Assembly (NCBI GenBank): GCA_902522115.1
Contig: CABYUV010000011.1
Span: 1 to 38,074 of the forward strand
Direction of reading: 5' to 3'
Origin: an uncultured Pelagibacteraceae bacterium
GTDB taxonomy: Bacteria; Pseudomonadota; Alphaproteobacteria; Pelagibacterales; Pelagibacteraceae
Length of the DNA: 38,074 nt
Made by a program: the position numbers and the translations under genes
The notes under the pieces: generated by a model
Database searches by the model: none
What the model was told of the DNA's origin: nothing
What the model saw: the letters and a program-made list of their open reading frames with translations, nothing else
Shown: positions 24,123 through 32,733 of the stretch, piece after piece
How positions within the stretch are numbered: position 1 is the first letter of the stretch
How the letters are laid out: every line of letters begins with the position of its first letter

Positions 24123-24402
24123 TATTAATCTTTTTAAACATTTCTTTACTCATTTTCCATGATATAACTTTCTTTTCAGGTACAGCGACTTTTTCACCAG
24201 TTTTAGGATTTCTTCTAATAGAAGATTTTTGTGTTTTCAAACTGAACCGTCCAAATCGTCTTAACTCGACTGAATCTCCACGTTTAAGTGCTCTTTTTAT
24301 CTCATTTAAAATTATATCTGTAAATTTCTCAAGGTCTTTTTTTAAGAAATTTGGGTAGTTGTTTGAAAGTTGTTTTAAAAGCTTTGATTTTACAATAGCC
24401 AA
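24112..24402 (-). CDS. ihfB: Integration host factor subunit beta (HU/IHF family)
   Basis: This 96-residue nucleoid protein bends DNA. It has the HU/IHF fold: an N-terminal helical part (KSKLLKQLSNNYPNFLKKD), the GDSVELRRFGRFSLKTQK beta region, and the DNA-contacting arm with RRNPKTGEKV (intercalating Pro). Placement directly after rpsA is the usual ihfB position and favours IHF-beta over HU. It is 16 bases downstream of rpsA and overlaps pyrF by 11 bases. Confidence 0.9.
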   Translation of the reverse strand: MAIVKSKLLKQLSNNYPNFLKKDLEKFTDIILNEIKRALKRGDSVELRRFGRFSLKTQKSSIRRNPKTGEKVAVPEKKVISWKMSKEMFKKINNEE

Positions 24403-24418
24403 TTTTAATCTTCTTAAA

Positions 24419-26146
24419 TTATTCTTTCTCTTTATCTTTTTTCTTTAAATCTTCAGATAAAGATGAAAAAGGTAAGTTTTTACCTGAACCTTCAGACCCA
24501 TATTTTTCAAGGGCTTCTTTTTTCTCTATTTCCTCAAGTAACTTTATACTTAATGTTACTTTCCTCTTATTCATGTCTAATTCAGCTATTGCGCAGTCTA
24601 ATTTTTCGCCACCTGTCCATCTGCCTGGTCTAGCATCAGCTGAATTGATTGCTATTGCAGATTTTTTAATTTGAAAATTCATGTCACATCCCTCAGGTCT
24701 TACAGTCAACCCTTTATTATCTGTAGAAATAACTTTGACAGTAATTGTCTGATTAATTAATTTATCTTTAAACCAATTAAATGGATCAACCTGTGTTTGT
24801 TTTAAACCTACTCGTATTTTCTGTTCTGAAGTTTTAATTTCTAAAACCTTAACTTTTACTTTGTCACCTTTTTTATATTTCGTTAATTCCTCTTCTGCAT
24901 TATTTAAATATGTTAGATCATTGCAATGTAAAAAAGCATCAACATCCAGATCTTCAATTTTAACAAATAATGAATACTCATTTTTATTAACTATTTCGCC
25001 TAGTACAATTGTACCGATTGGATATTTCTTCTCAAATTGTTCGAAAGGGTTTTCCTTAGTCAACCGATGTGAAATTGCTACACGTCTTTTATCTTTATCT
25101 ATTTCAGTAATAATGCAATCAATTTCATCTCCAACTTTAAACATTTTTTTTGCAGATACATTTTTTTTAGTCCAGCTTAATTCACTTGAGTGTAGTAAAG
25201 TTGTTAAACCTGGTTCTAGTTCACAAAATGCTCCAAAGTCCATGAGTTTTACAACTTTAACTTTGTAAATTTTATTTAACTCATAATTTTCAATATGCTC
25301 AAAAGGATCAGGAGATAATTGTTTGACAGAACAACCTACTTGTAGTTTTTCTTTATCAACACTTATTACTTTGAGATCGTGTTTCTCACCAATATTAAAA
25401 ACTTCATCTGGATGATTAACTCTCGAATAGGAAATTTCTTGAAGATGAACCAACACATCGAGCTCTCCGTTAACATTGAAGAAACAGCCAAAGGTACTAT
25501 ATCCCTTTACTTCAGCTCCTTTTATAATATCTCCAACTTTGTATTTTTCAATAATTTTTGCTTTATCTTCTTTTTTAAATGATGAAATAATTTCTCTTCT
25601 AGAAACACATGCATTTCCTCTAACTTTGTCTAATTTAATTAAGGCAAACTTCTGAGGCTCATTCATCAAGTGACTAATATCTTTAAGTGGTTTGTCACTA
25701 ATTTGCGATCCTGGTAGAAACATTAATGAACCAGTATCAATGTGTTCTACTATACATCCCCCTTTACACTTAGATGTAATCTTACCCATAATTGGCTCAT
25801 TTTTTTCGTAGGCCTCAACTAATTTATCCCAACCTTTAATTTTTAGAGCTTTACTTGCAGAAACTAAAACTTCACCATTTTTGTCTTCTATTTTTTCTAA
25901 TAATACTGATATTGTCTCTCCAATTTTTATCTTTTCTGTAAGACCCATGCTTTTAAGTTCATTAATATCTAAAACTGGCTCGGATTTAAGTCCTTCAACA
26001 AAAAGAAATACAAATTTTTCTGTAATCTTATTTATTTTACCATCAATTATTTTTCCCTCTTCAATTTGGATTTTTGATAGCTGACTATTTAATAATTTTT
26101 CGAATTCTTGAGATACAGGGTTGGAGAGGTCTTTGTAAATTTCCAT
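24419..26146 (-). CDS. rpsA: 30S ribosomal protein S1
   Basis: S1 binds mRNA at the 30S platform and helps initiation on structured or weak Shine-Dalgarno leaders. The 575-residue protein is made of about six S1 OB-fold repeats; the clearest are KVVKLMDFGAFCELEPGLTT (about 290), VVGE-like IVLGEIVNKNEYSLFV (about 380) and VKVKVLEIKTSEQKIRVGLK (about 430), the last two degenerate or short. The C-terminal tail is Lys/Glu-rich. It shares one base with cmk and is probably translationally coupled to it. Autoregulation is typical of rpsA but nothing specific is visible here. Confidence 0.97.
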   Translation of the reverse strand: MEIYKDLSNPVSQEFEKLLNSQLSKIQIEEGKIIDGKINKITEKFVFLFVEGLKSEPVLDINELKSMGLTEKIKIGETISVLLEKIEDKNGEVLVSASKALKIKGWDKLVEAYEKNEPIMGKITSKCKGGCIVEHIDTGSLMFLPGSQISDKPLKDISHLMNEPQKFALIKLDKVRGNACVSRREIISSFKKEDKAKIIEKYKVGDIIKGAEVKGYSTFGCFFNVNGELDVLVHLQEISYSRVNHPDEVFNIGEKHDLKVISVDKEKLQVGCSVKQLSPDPFEHIENYELNKIYKVKVVKLMDFGAFCELEPGLTTLLHSSELSWTKKNVSAKKMFKVGDEIDCIITEIDKDKRRVAISHRLTKENPFEQFEKKYPIGTIVLGEIVNKNEYSLFVKIEDLDVDAFLHCNDLTYLNNAEEELTKYKKGDKVKVKVLEIKTSEQKIRVGLKQTQVDPFNWFKDKLINQTITVKVISTDNKGLTVRPEGCDMNFQIKKSAIAINSADARPGRWTGGEKLDCAIAELDMNKRKVTLSIKLLEEIEKKEALEKYGSEGSGKNLPFSSLSEDLKKKDKEKE

Positions 26147-26802
26147 TAAATATTTAATTTCTTATCTATTATTTTTTTTATTTTTAAAAAACAGGATCTT
26201 TTATTAAGGTTTGTCGTATTAATCAATAGTGAATCTTTTGTTTTTATGAGTGGAGAAATCTTTCTATTAAAGTCACTTTTGTCGCGTTTTTTAATACTTT
26301 TTAATACTTCCAAATATGTCACTTTCTTTTTCATCTTCTTCAGCTCTTTAAATCTACGTAGTGCGCGTGTTTTTATACTTGCAGTTATATAAAATTTAAA
26401 ATCTGCATCTGGAACAATCTTATAAGTTATGTCACGTCCATCTAAACAAGATCCATTAAATCTGTTAGGTGGATTATAAGCGAAATTTAATTGAAATGAA
26501 TGAACTAACTTTCTTATATTTTTAATTTTTGAGATTTTAGAGGCTTCAGTTCCAATCTCATCTGATAATAAACTTTTATTTGCAAGTTCTTTAACTTCAA
26601 GAGAAATAATTTTTTTTTTTACAAATTTATGATTAAATTTTTTTGGAAATTTAAGTTTCAAATAAGCAATAAATCTATAAATTTTTCCTGTGTCTAAATA
26701 GAATAGATTATAATGTTTAGATAAAGCTTTAGCCAAGGTTCCTGCCCCAGCTGCTGCAGGTGAATCTATAGCAATTTTCAAAATATTTTTTCTTTTAATC
26801 AT
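26146..26802 (-). CDS. cmk: Cytidylate kinase with altered P-loop
   Basis: CMK phosphorylates CMP and dCMP. The 218-residue protein has the family layout: IAIDSPAAAGAGTLAKAL at the start, NLFYLDTGKIYR near residue 35, NPPNRFNGSCLDGRDITYKIVPDAD near residues 113-135 (written as NRFNGSCLDGRD then YKIVPDADFKFY), RALRRFKELKK (LID region) and KRDKSDFNRKISPL near 190. The Walker A lysine is replaced: the usual GPAAAGKGT reads SPAAAGAGT, with codon GCA for Ala. Everything else is kept. Either this lineage compensates or the annotation of activity needs care. It overlaps aroA by four bases. Confidence 0.9.
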   Translation of the reverse strand: MIKRKNILKIAIDSPAAAGAGTLAKALSKHYNLFYLDTGKIYRFIAYLKLKFPKKFNHKFVKKKIISLEVKELANKSLLSDEIGTEASKISKIKNIRKLVHSFQLNFAYNPPNRFNGSCLDGRDITYKIVPDADFKFYITASIKTRALRRFKELKKMKKKVTYLEVLKSIKKRDKSDFNRKISPLIKTKDSLLINTTNLNKRSCFLKIKKIIDKKLNI

Positions 26803-28118
26803 TTCTTAAGTTCATCTATTATTTTTAAAAAATTTGGAAATGATGTATTGATTGAATTTTTGTCATAAATTTTCCATGTCCCCCCAAATGAAAGTGCCGC
26901 TATCACACTTGTCATAAAAACTCTATGATCTTTTAAAAAATTTTTAATAATTATTTTCTCATTTATTTGTAAATTTGGGTTACCAAATATTTTTATAGAA
27001 TTTTCTGTTACTTCATTTTTAATTCCCATTTTTTTTAAAATTTTTGCTCCCCATTTAAGTCTTGGGCTTTCTTTTTGATTTAATTCAGATAAATTTTTAA
27101 AATAAGATATCCCTTTTGCCCTCGCTGCAATTAAAAAAATTAATAAAAATTCGTCTATTGCTTCACTATTTAATTTTACTGGGCAATTAATTGATTTAAT
27201 TTTTTCAGTACTTTCCACAAAAATATCTGCTGTTTTTTCCCCTTTATAAGTTTTGATATTTTTTAATTTTATGTTAATTCTCATTTTTTTTAAAATAGTC
27301 AAGACCCCTGTTCTAGTTGGATTTATATTAACATTCTTTATTAACAATGAAGAATTTTTACTGAGAGCTGTTAAAATTATAAAAAATGCACTTGAGCTTA
27401 TGTCAGAAGGAATATCATAATTTAAAGAATTTATTTTTTTTACTTTTTTAATTTCAATTAAGTCATAATTTTTTTTTGTTTTTGTTTTGACTGGCAATTT
27501 TAAATATTTGCATAGAAGTTCAGTATGATTCCGGCTTTTTTTTGCTTTTATATATGTAGTTCCATTAGCTCGCATTCCTGCAAAAATTACTGAACTTTTA
27601 CATTGAGCCGATCCTCTGTTTTCATAATATTTAATAGGATTTAAGTTTTGGTTACCTAATATTTTAAGAGGTAGGTGTTTTCCTTTTTTTAATTTAAATT
27701 TAACTCCAAATTTTTTTAGCGGATCGCTAATTCTTTTAAAGTCTCTTTTTGATAAACTTTTATCACCAATTAATTTTATTGGGAAAGAACAATTTGCTAA
27801 AATTCCAAGGATAAGCCTACCTAATGTACCTGAATTTTTTGAGTCTATTATTATATTTTTTTTAAATTTATATCCATTGAAACCTTTTCCATAAATTCTA
27901 CATGTTTGTCCTTTTAATATTACTTTAATTCCTAGCTTCCTTACTGCTTGTATTGCAGCCATAACATCTTCAGAGGTAAGTAGATTTTTTGCTGTAGAAA
28001 CACCAGATGCAATTGAGGAGAAAAGTACCCATCTAATACTTAAACTTTTATCTCCACTAACAAATATTTTTTTATTATAATTTTTAATTTTATTCTTAAT
28101 TGTTATTGAGTTTGGCAT
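26799..28118 (-). CDS. aroA: 3-phosphoshikimate 1-carboxyvinyltransferase (EPSP synthase)
   Basis: AroA transfers enolpyruvate from PEP to shikimate-3-phosphate for aromatic amino acid synthesis. The 439-residue protein shows VSGDKSLSIRWVLFSSIASG near residue 21 (Lys and Ser substrate contacts), NSGTLGRLILGIL near residue 94 (the glyphosate-sensitive G-x-x-x-R region), and ENRGSAQCKSSVIFAGM near residue 166, DIPSDISSSAFFI near residue 238, and DHRVFMTSVIAALSFGG at the end. It is low in similarity in places but all active-site blocks are present. It overlaps cmk by four bases, in the usual aroA-cmk-rpsA order. Confidence 0.95.
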   Translation of the reverse strand: MPNSITIKNKIKNYNKKIFVSGDKSLSIRWVLFSSIASGVSTAKNLLTSEDVMAAIQAVRKLGIKVILKGQTCRIYGKGFNGYKFKKNIIIDSKNSGTLGRLILGILANCSFPIKLIGDKSLSKRDFKRISDPLKKFGVKFKLKKGKHLPLKILGNQNLNPIKYYENRGSAQCKSSVIFAGMRANGTTYIKAKKSRNHTELLCKYLKLPVKTKTKKNYDLIEIKKVKKINSLNYDIPSDISSSAFFIILTALSKNSSLLIKNVNINPTRTGVLTILKKMRINIKLKNIKTYKGEKTADIFVESTEKIKSINCPVKLNSEAIDEFLLIFLIAARAKGISYFKNLSELNQKESPRLKWGAKILKKMGIKNEVTENSIKIFGNPNLQINEKIIIKNFLKDHRVFMTSVIAALSFGGTWKIYDKNSINTSFPNFLKIIDELKK

Positions 28119-28126
28119 TGTAAGTA

Positions 28127-28903
28127 TTAATTAAATTTAAAACTTTCACCAAAATAAGCATTTTTTGCATTAACATTATTGATAAGATTTAAAGGAGTGT
28201 CTTGAGCGATTATTTTGCAATTACTTAATATCATAGCAATATCCACACAAGCAAGAAGATCTCTTGCTTGGTGATCACAGATGCAAATAGTAATTTTAGT
28301 TTCTTGTTGTAAATTAACAATTATCTCTTGCAACATTTTTATTGTAAGTACATCTAAAGCAGCAAAACATTCGTCTAAAAGTAAAACCTTAGGTTCACTT
28401 AAAAGCGATAAAGCAATTACTAGTTTTTTTTTCTGACCCCCAGATAAAAATTTCGCTTTAATTGATTTAACATTTTCAAGCTCGAATTTAGACAATAAGA
28501 AATTTATTTTTTCTGCCCTGATATTTTTATTCTCAATTACTATCTCACTTATAGCTTTCAAATTATCATGAAGTGTTAAATCATTAAAGTATCCACCATA
28601 CTGAGGAACGTAACCAACATTAAATTTTTTTGTTCTTAAATATATAGGGTAATTTGTAACTTCTTCACCATTAATTTTAATTATTCCACTATCAGGATTT
28701 ATAAGACCTGTAATTAGATTAAATATAGTTGATTTTCCAACTCCATTTGGTCCTAGCATGCCAAAAATTTGACCCTCATTTATTTTGAAGTTTATGTTAT
28801 CTAGAATAATTCTTTTACCATATGATAATGTTACATTTTTAAACTCGATTATAGAGTTACTATTTTTAAATGATTTTATTCTAAACTTTTTGATTATGCC
28901 CAT
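28127..28903 (-). CDS. lptB: Lipopolysaccharide export ABC transporter ATPase
   Basis: LptB drives extraction of LPS from the inner membrane together with LptF, LptG and LptC. The 258-residue ABC protein has Walker A GPNGVGKST near residue 53, Q-loop VGYVPQYGGYF near 98, signature LSGGQKKK near 155, Walker B LLLDECFAALD near 175 (usual DEPFAG becomes DECFAA) and the H-loop ICDHQARD near 210. LptC lies one base upstream. There is no lptA gene between them, unlike the usual lptC-lptA-lptB order. Confidence 0.92.
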   Translation of the reverse strand: MGIIKKFRIKSFKNSNSIIEFKNVTLSYGKRIILDNINFKINEGQIFGMLGPNGVGKSTIFNLITGLINPDSGIIKINGEEVTNYPIYLRTKKFNVGYVPQYGGYFNDLTLHDNLKAISEIVIENKNIRAEKINFLLSKFELENVKSIKAKFLSGGQKKKLVIALSLLSEPKVLLLDECFAALDVLTIKMLQEIIVNLQQETKITICICDHQARDLLACVDIAMILSNCKIIAQDTPLNLINNVNAKNAYFGESFKFN

Positions 28904-28904
28904 T

Positions 28905-29489
28905 TCAGTTTTTGTTTTTTATATTTACTTTTTTTTTGTTTTCATACATATAAATTTTAGTATCTTTTGTTTCTATGTTCATTTCTAAAACATCTGCAAC
29001 TAGTATGTTGTCTAAATTTGTATAAACAATATCTCTTGAAATTACCATCAAATTTCTCTCAAGTGAAAAGTCTAAATATTCACCTGTAATTTTATTTTCA
29101 AGATATTTTACTATTACATTTTTTGAAAATATAGTATCAAAATTTTTTGTATTATATTTTCCAAAATCAGATGAGATATCGACTGTGTTTGAATTTTTCA
29201 AATTTATTGAAGCTTTTACACTGGTTAGATAAATTACATCTGGATTATTTATATCTATCTCTCCTGTTGATGCATATATGATATATTCATTACCTTTTGT
29301 GTCTCTAGATATATAATTGACATCTTTAATAGTATTAGAGGAAAATGTATTTTCATCTAATATCTTTTCATTAATATTTTCACTAATATTTTCAGATTTT
29401 TTTTTTTTATATACTTCTATGTAAATTAAATAAATTAATATTAGTAGAGCTAAAATAAAAAAAAAAAATATAGTCTTTTTAATTCTCAT
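28905..29489 (-). CDS. lptC: LPS export system protein LptC-like
   Basis: A 194-residue bitopic protein: a membrane segment at about residues 6-27 and then a charged linker and a periplasmic beta-rich domain. Segments such as VNYISRDTKGNEYIIYASTGE, FGKYNTKNFDTIF and ITGEYLDFSLE fit the beta-jellyroll OstA/LptC-like domain. LptC passes LPS from LptBFG to LptA. Direct similarity is weak, so the call rests on the fold pattern and on its place between kdsD and lptB. It shares one base with kdsD. Confidence 0.8.
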   Translation of the reverse strand: MRIKKTIFFFFILALLILIYLIYIEVYKKKKSENISENINEKILDENTFSSNTIKDVNYISRDTKGNEYIIYASTGEIDINNPDVIYLTSVKASINLKNSNTVDISSDFGKYNTKNFDTIFSKNVIVKYLENKITGEYLDFSLERNLMVISRDIVYTNLDNILVADVLEMNIETKDTKIYMYENKKKVNIKNKN

Positions 29490-30469
29490 TAAGAAATATT
29501 AGAACTTAATATATTGTGAATATGTAGAACACCAATTGTCTTGTTTTTGTTTTTATCACTATGAACACAAAGTGAAGTAATTTTTTTAGTGTTCATCAGA
29601 GAAAGAGCTTTTGCAGCTAATGCATTTTTTTCAATACTTATTGGGTTTTTTGTCATAATTGAGCTTACTTTCATCACATGTAAGTCGGAATTTTTTTCGT
29701 TGTATCTTCTTATTTGTCCATCTGTAATAATTCCTTTAGTAATTTTTTTTTTATTTCTGATTATCAATATACCTAGTTTTTTATTACTTAAAATTTTTAA
29801 GGCTTTATTCATTTTAACTGCTCCATCTATGAAAGGTATTTTGTCTCCAGTTAGCATTAAATCTTCAACTGTTTTTAGTTGTGCACCCAAATTTCCAGCA
29901 GGATGAATTTTTTTAAAATCAAATTTATTAAAATTTTTGTTTTTCATTGTTGCAATTGCTAAAGCATCTCCCAAAGCGAGCTGAGTAGTCGTGCTAGAAG
30001 TAGGAACAATTTCACCAGATTCTTTTACTGATGGTATTAATAGTTTAACATCAGCTGCTTTGTAAAGTAATGAGTTCTTTTTTGATACTATCCCTATTAG
30101 CAATATTTTATTTCTATTAGCAAACTGAATAATATTTTTTAACTCGTTTGTTTGTCCTGAATTACTAATGAGTAACAAGATGTCTTTTTTTGATATACTT
30201 CCCAAATCTCCATGAGAAGAGTCTCCCGCTGAAAGACTAAAAGAAGGAGTTCCAACAGAAGATAAAGTAGCAGCTATCTTAGATGCTATGAGTCCACTTT
30301 TACCAACGCCACATAAAATAACTTTCGATTGGCATTTACTTATATGAATTACTGCTTGGTTGAAAGAATTGTTAATATTTTTTTTGAGTTTTTGTAAAGC
30401 CTTGATATCAAGATTTATTACTTCTTTCGCATCATTTATAAAATTTCTTTTACTCATCAATGGGACCAT
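29489..30469 (-). CDS. kdsD: Arabinose-5-phosphate isomerase (KdsD/KpsF)
   Basis: KdsD interconverts ribulose-5-phosphate and arabinose-5-phosphate, the first step to the LPS sugar Kdo. The 326-residue protein has an N-terminal SIS domain (CGVGKSGLIASKIAATLSS near residue 53, GDSSHGDLGSI near 82, VPTSSTTTQLALGDALA near 155) and two C-terminal CBS repeats with VEDLM-type LMLTGDKIPFI and SSIMTKNPISIEKNAL. With kdsB (35474-36205) two Kdo pathway enzymes occur in this window, supporting an LPS outer membrane. It overlaps the RNase D stop region by 13 bases. Confidence 0.94.
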   Translation of the reverse strand: MVPLMSKRNFINDAKEVINLDIKALQKLKKNINNSFNQAVIHISKCQSKVILCGVGKSGLIASKIAATLSSVGTPSFSLSAGDSSHGDLGSISKKDILLLISNSGQTNELKNIIQFANRNKILLIGIVSKKNSLLYKAADVKLLIPSVKESGEIVPTSSTTTQLALGDALAIATMKNKNFNKFDFKKIHPAGNLGAQLKTVEDLMLTGDKIPFIDGAVKMNKALKILSNKKLGILIIRNKKKITKGIITDGQIRRYNEKNSDLHVMKVSSIMTKNPISIEKNALAAKALSLMNTKKITSLCVHSDKNKNKTIGVLHIHNILSSNIS

Positions 30470-31068
30470 ATATCATCTTTAAATAAAGCTAAGTCTAAAT
30501 CAACTCTAGTTTTTAAAAATTTTAAACAATTTTTATAAAGCTCCATTCTATTTTCTCTTTCCAGAATATTTTCAAGCTCTTGATGAATTTTATGTAAGTA
30601 GATTACATCATTTGCGCAATATTTAATTTGTGCAGGTGTTAGCTCACCACCAAAGTCAGAACTTTGGAATTGCTTGCTAATATCAATATTTAAAAATTCT
30701 TTTATTAATATTTTGAGTGAATGATTATCTGAATAAGACCTTGCAAGCTTAGATGCAATCTTTGTATCAAGAATATTTTTAGTCTCAGTTTTTAAATAAT
30801 ATCTTATGTGTGCTAAATCAGCTCTACCGTAGTGAAAAATTTTTGATATTTTTTCATCACTTAAAATTTTGCTTAAATTAGGAGCTTTATAATTTTTCCT
30901 ATCAAATTGAACAATGTGTGCATCTAAATTACCTGAGGATATCTGAATTAAACACAGAGGATCACGTCTTACATTAAGACCCATAAATTCTCCATCTACG
31001 GCTATCCTATTGCCTAAATTCAAATCATCTGGTAGATCGTCTTTGTGTAATTGAATATTATTGCTCAT
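30457..31068 (-). CDS. rnd: Short ribonuclease D (3'-5' exoribonuclease domain only)
   Basis: A 203-residue DEDDy exonuclease. Catalytic residues are visible in AVDGEFMGL near residue 24 (Asp and Glu), FHYGRADLAHI near 78, and YCANDVIYLHKIH near 150 (Tyr-x3-Asp). E. coli RNase D is about 375 residues with two HRDC domains; this one has none, as is usual for the alphaproteobacterial gene next to kdsD. It trims stable RNA 3' ends, for example tRNA precursors. Start ATG 31068 is 17 bases from the divergent SDR gene. Confidence 0.9.
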   Translation of the reverse strand: MSNNIQLHKDDLPDDLNLGNRIAVDGEFMGLNVRRDPLCLIQISSGNLDAHIVQFDRKNYKAPNLSKILSDEKISKIFHYGRADLAHIRYYLKTETKNILDTKIASKLARSYSDNHSLKILIKEFLNIDISKQFQSSDFGGELTPAQIKYCANDVIYLHKIHQELENILERENRMELYKNCLKFLKTRVDLDLALFKDDIWSH

Positions 31069-31084
31069 TTTTTAACATATATAT

Positions 31085-32062
31085 ATGAAAGCAAAAAATT
31101 GTCTAATTTTTGGTGGAAGCGGTCAAATTGGTAGAAACTTAATAAGGAAACTTACAAGCAACAATTATAAAGTCACCGTAGTTACAAGAAACATTCATCA
31201 GAAAAGTTATGTTATTAAAACTCAAGCTAACGCTGGTTATATAGATATTGTAGAATCAAATATTTTTGAAGAAAATAAAATTAGGGAACTTTTTAAAAAA
31301 GCAGATATTTGTATAAATTTAGTTGGTATATTGTTTGAAAAAAAAGGGGGAAATACTTTTAAAAATATTCATACCGTTTTTCCGTCTCTGTTAGCAAAAC
31401 TTTCGAAAGAATATAATTTAAAACATTTTATTCATTTGTCTGCATTAGGTATTAATGAAGCTAAAAATTCTGATTATGCTAAAAGTAAACTTGCAGGAGA
31501 AAATGAAATTTTAAATAATTTTCCTTTAGCTACTATCTTGAGACCGTCAGTGGTTTATTCAGTAGATGATAATTTTACAACTAATTTTATGACACTGCTT
31601 AACAGACTTCCTTTTTTTCCTCTATATTATAAAGGAGATACAAAGTTTGCACCAATTCATTGTTCAGATCTCACAGATACAATTTTTCACATTATTTCAA
31701 AAAATATTTATTCCAAGATTATAGAATGTGTTGGACCTGAAGTGATTACATTTAAAGAAATATTGCAAAGGTTGCTTAAACTTATAAATAAAAACAGAAT
31801 TTTAATACCATTACCATTATTTGCAGCAAATATGTCCGCACGTTTATTCGAGATTATGCCCAAACCAATTTTGACAAGAGATCAATTAAGACTTCTTAAA
31901 TATGATAATATATTATCAGGAAAATATAAATCTAATTCTGAAATTGGTATACCTAGCCTTAGATATTTTAATGATGAAGTTAAAAAGTATTGTTATATGT
32001 GGAAAGAAGGTGGTCAATTTTCTACTGAAAAATATTCACCAGATAGCGAATTAGAAAAATAA
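31085..32062 (+). CDS. NAD(P)-binding SDR, complex I NDUFA9-like
   Basis: A 325-residue extended/atypical short-chain dehydrogenase. The Rossmann P-loop is IFGGSGQIGRNLIRKL near residue 8, followed by VVTRN, then INLVGILFEKKGG near residue 77 and HLSALGINEAKNSDYAKSKLAGE near 117-139 (quoted in part: HLSALGI, then YAKSKLAGE with Tyr-x3-Lys), RPSVVYSVDDNFTTNF and FAPIHCSDL. This pattern fits alphaproteobacterial relatives of the 39 kDa mitochondrial complex I subunit NDUFA9. It may help complex I assembly or bind NADPH; a catalytic role is not shown. It is monocistronic and ends 10 bases from the convergent gcrA stop. Confidence 0.85.
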   Translation: MKAKNCLIFGGSGQIGRNLIRKLTSNNYKVTVVTRNIHQKSYVIKTQANAGYIDIVESNIFEENKIRELFKKADICINLVGILFEKKGGNTFKNIHTVFPSLLAKLSKEYNLKHFIHLSALGINEAKNSDYAKSKLAGENEILNNFPLATILRPSVVYSVDDNFTTNFMTLLNRLPFFPLYYKGDTKFAPIHCSDLTDTIFHIISKNIYSKIIECVGPEVITFKEILQRLLKLINKNRILIPLPLFAANMSARLFEIMPKPILTRDQLRLLKYDNILSGKYKSNSEIGIPSLRYFNDEVKKYCYMWKEGGQFSTEKYSPDSELEK

Positions 32063-32072
32063 AAACTTAAAT

Positions 32073-32567
32073 TTAAGCTGATTTGATTTTCCTTTCTATA
32101 AATTCTGGTACATCATCTTTTTCAGCCACATCCTCTTTTTTACCTTTAGGTTGATATGCAAATAAAAGATGCAGTTTGCAATATGAAAAATCTTTTAATG
32201 ATGACCTTCCACAAAAATAAAATGATTTTTCATCTGGATGCCCAATTGGCCATTTACAAGAATTTTCATCAAGCTCTTCTAATTGCTTAGGATTTTCTGG
32301 TTCAAAATCTTTTTCAATTACTAATGATTTAAATTTACTTTTACGAACTCTTCTATTTTTAATATTTTTTTCCTCTATAGAATTTTCAAAATTTTGATTT
32401 GAAGTAGCTGTTCGAGTTTTAATTTTAGAGGATAAATTTAAACGATGAGCTTTCCCAATCACAGCATTTCTACTTACACCACCAATAATTTCTGCTATTT
32501 GACTTGCGGTATTTCCTTTGCCCCACAGTTCTTTTAATTTAGCTATTTTTTCTTCTGTCCAACTCAT
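32073..32567 (-). CDS. gcrA: Cell cycle regulator GcrA
   Basis: GcrA is an alphaproteobacterial transcription factor that binds sigma-70 holoenzyme and promoters methylated at GANTC by CcrM. The protein starts MSWTEEKIAKLKELWGKG, then TASQIAEIIGGVSRNAVIGK and AHRLNL, the conserved DNA-binding helix-turn-helix at residues 1-45; the tail has CKWPIGHPDEKSFYFCGR and YCKLH, the sigma-binding/cysteine motif. From ATG 32567 it is 164 residues; a longer in-frame start at 32630 adds an unlikely hydrophobic tail and is rejected. It diverges from argD, a usual neighbour. Confidence 0.95.
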   Translation of the reverse strand: MSWTEEKIAKLKELWGKGNTASQIAEIIGGVSRNAVIGKAHRLNLSSKIKTRTATSNQNFENSIEEKNIKNRRVRKSKFKSLVIEKDFEPENPKQLEELDENSCKWPIGHPDEKSFYFCGRSSLKDFSYCKLHLLFAYQPKGKKEDVAEKDDVPEFIERKIKSA

Positions 32568-32658
32568 AACTACATATTGTATGTTAATTATTATAACAAC
32601 AATATACTGATATAAAATTAAATTAAACAATCAAAAAATCAGAGTTATCAACATTAAT

Positions 32659-32700
32659 ATACAAGTTTAATATATATATGTTTTCAATCCTAACTTGTAT
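32659..32700 (+). repeat. 9-base inverted repeat upstream of argD
   Basis: ATACAAGTT (32659-32667) is repeated in reverse orientation as AACTTGTAT (32692-32700), perfectly, with 24 bases between, in the divergent gcrA-argD spacer 34 bases before the argD ATG. It could be an operator or a leader hairpin. No regulator can be named. Confidence 0.5.
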
Positions 32701-32733
32701 TAATGGTTAAAATTTATAAAACAAAATAAATTT

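Noticed and set aside
32066..32077. Palindrome CTTAAATTTAAG between the SDR gene and gcrA as a terminator
   Set aside because: The stem is short and all but two pairs are A-T, so too weak to call; no clean T-run follows on either strand.
32568..32630. 21-residue hydrophobic extension of GcrA
   Set aside because: GcrA begins MSWTEE in the family; the extension lies in the promoter spacer and is low-complexity.
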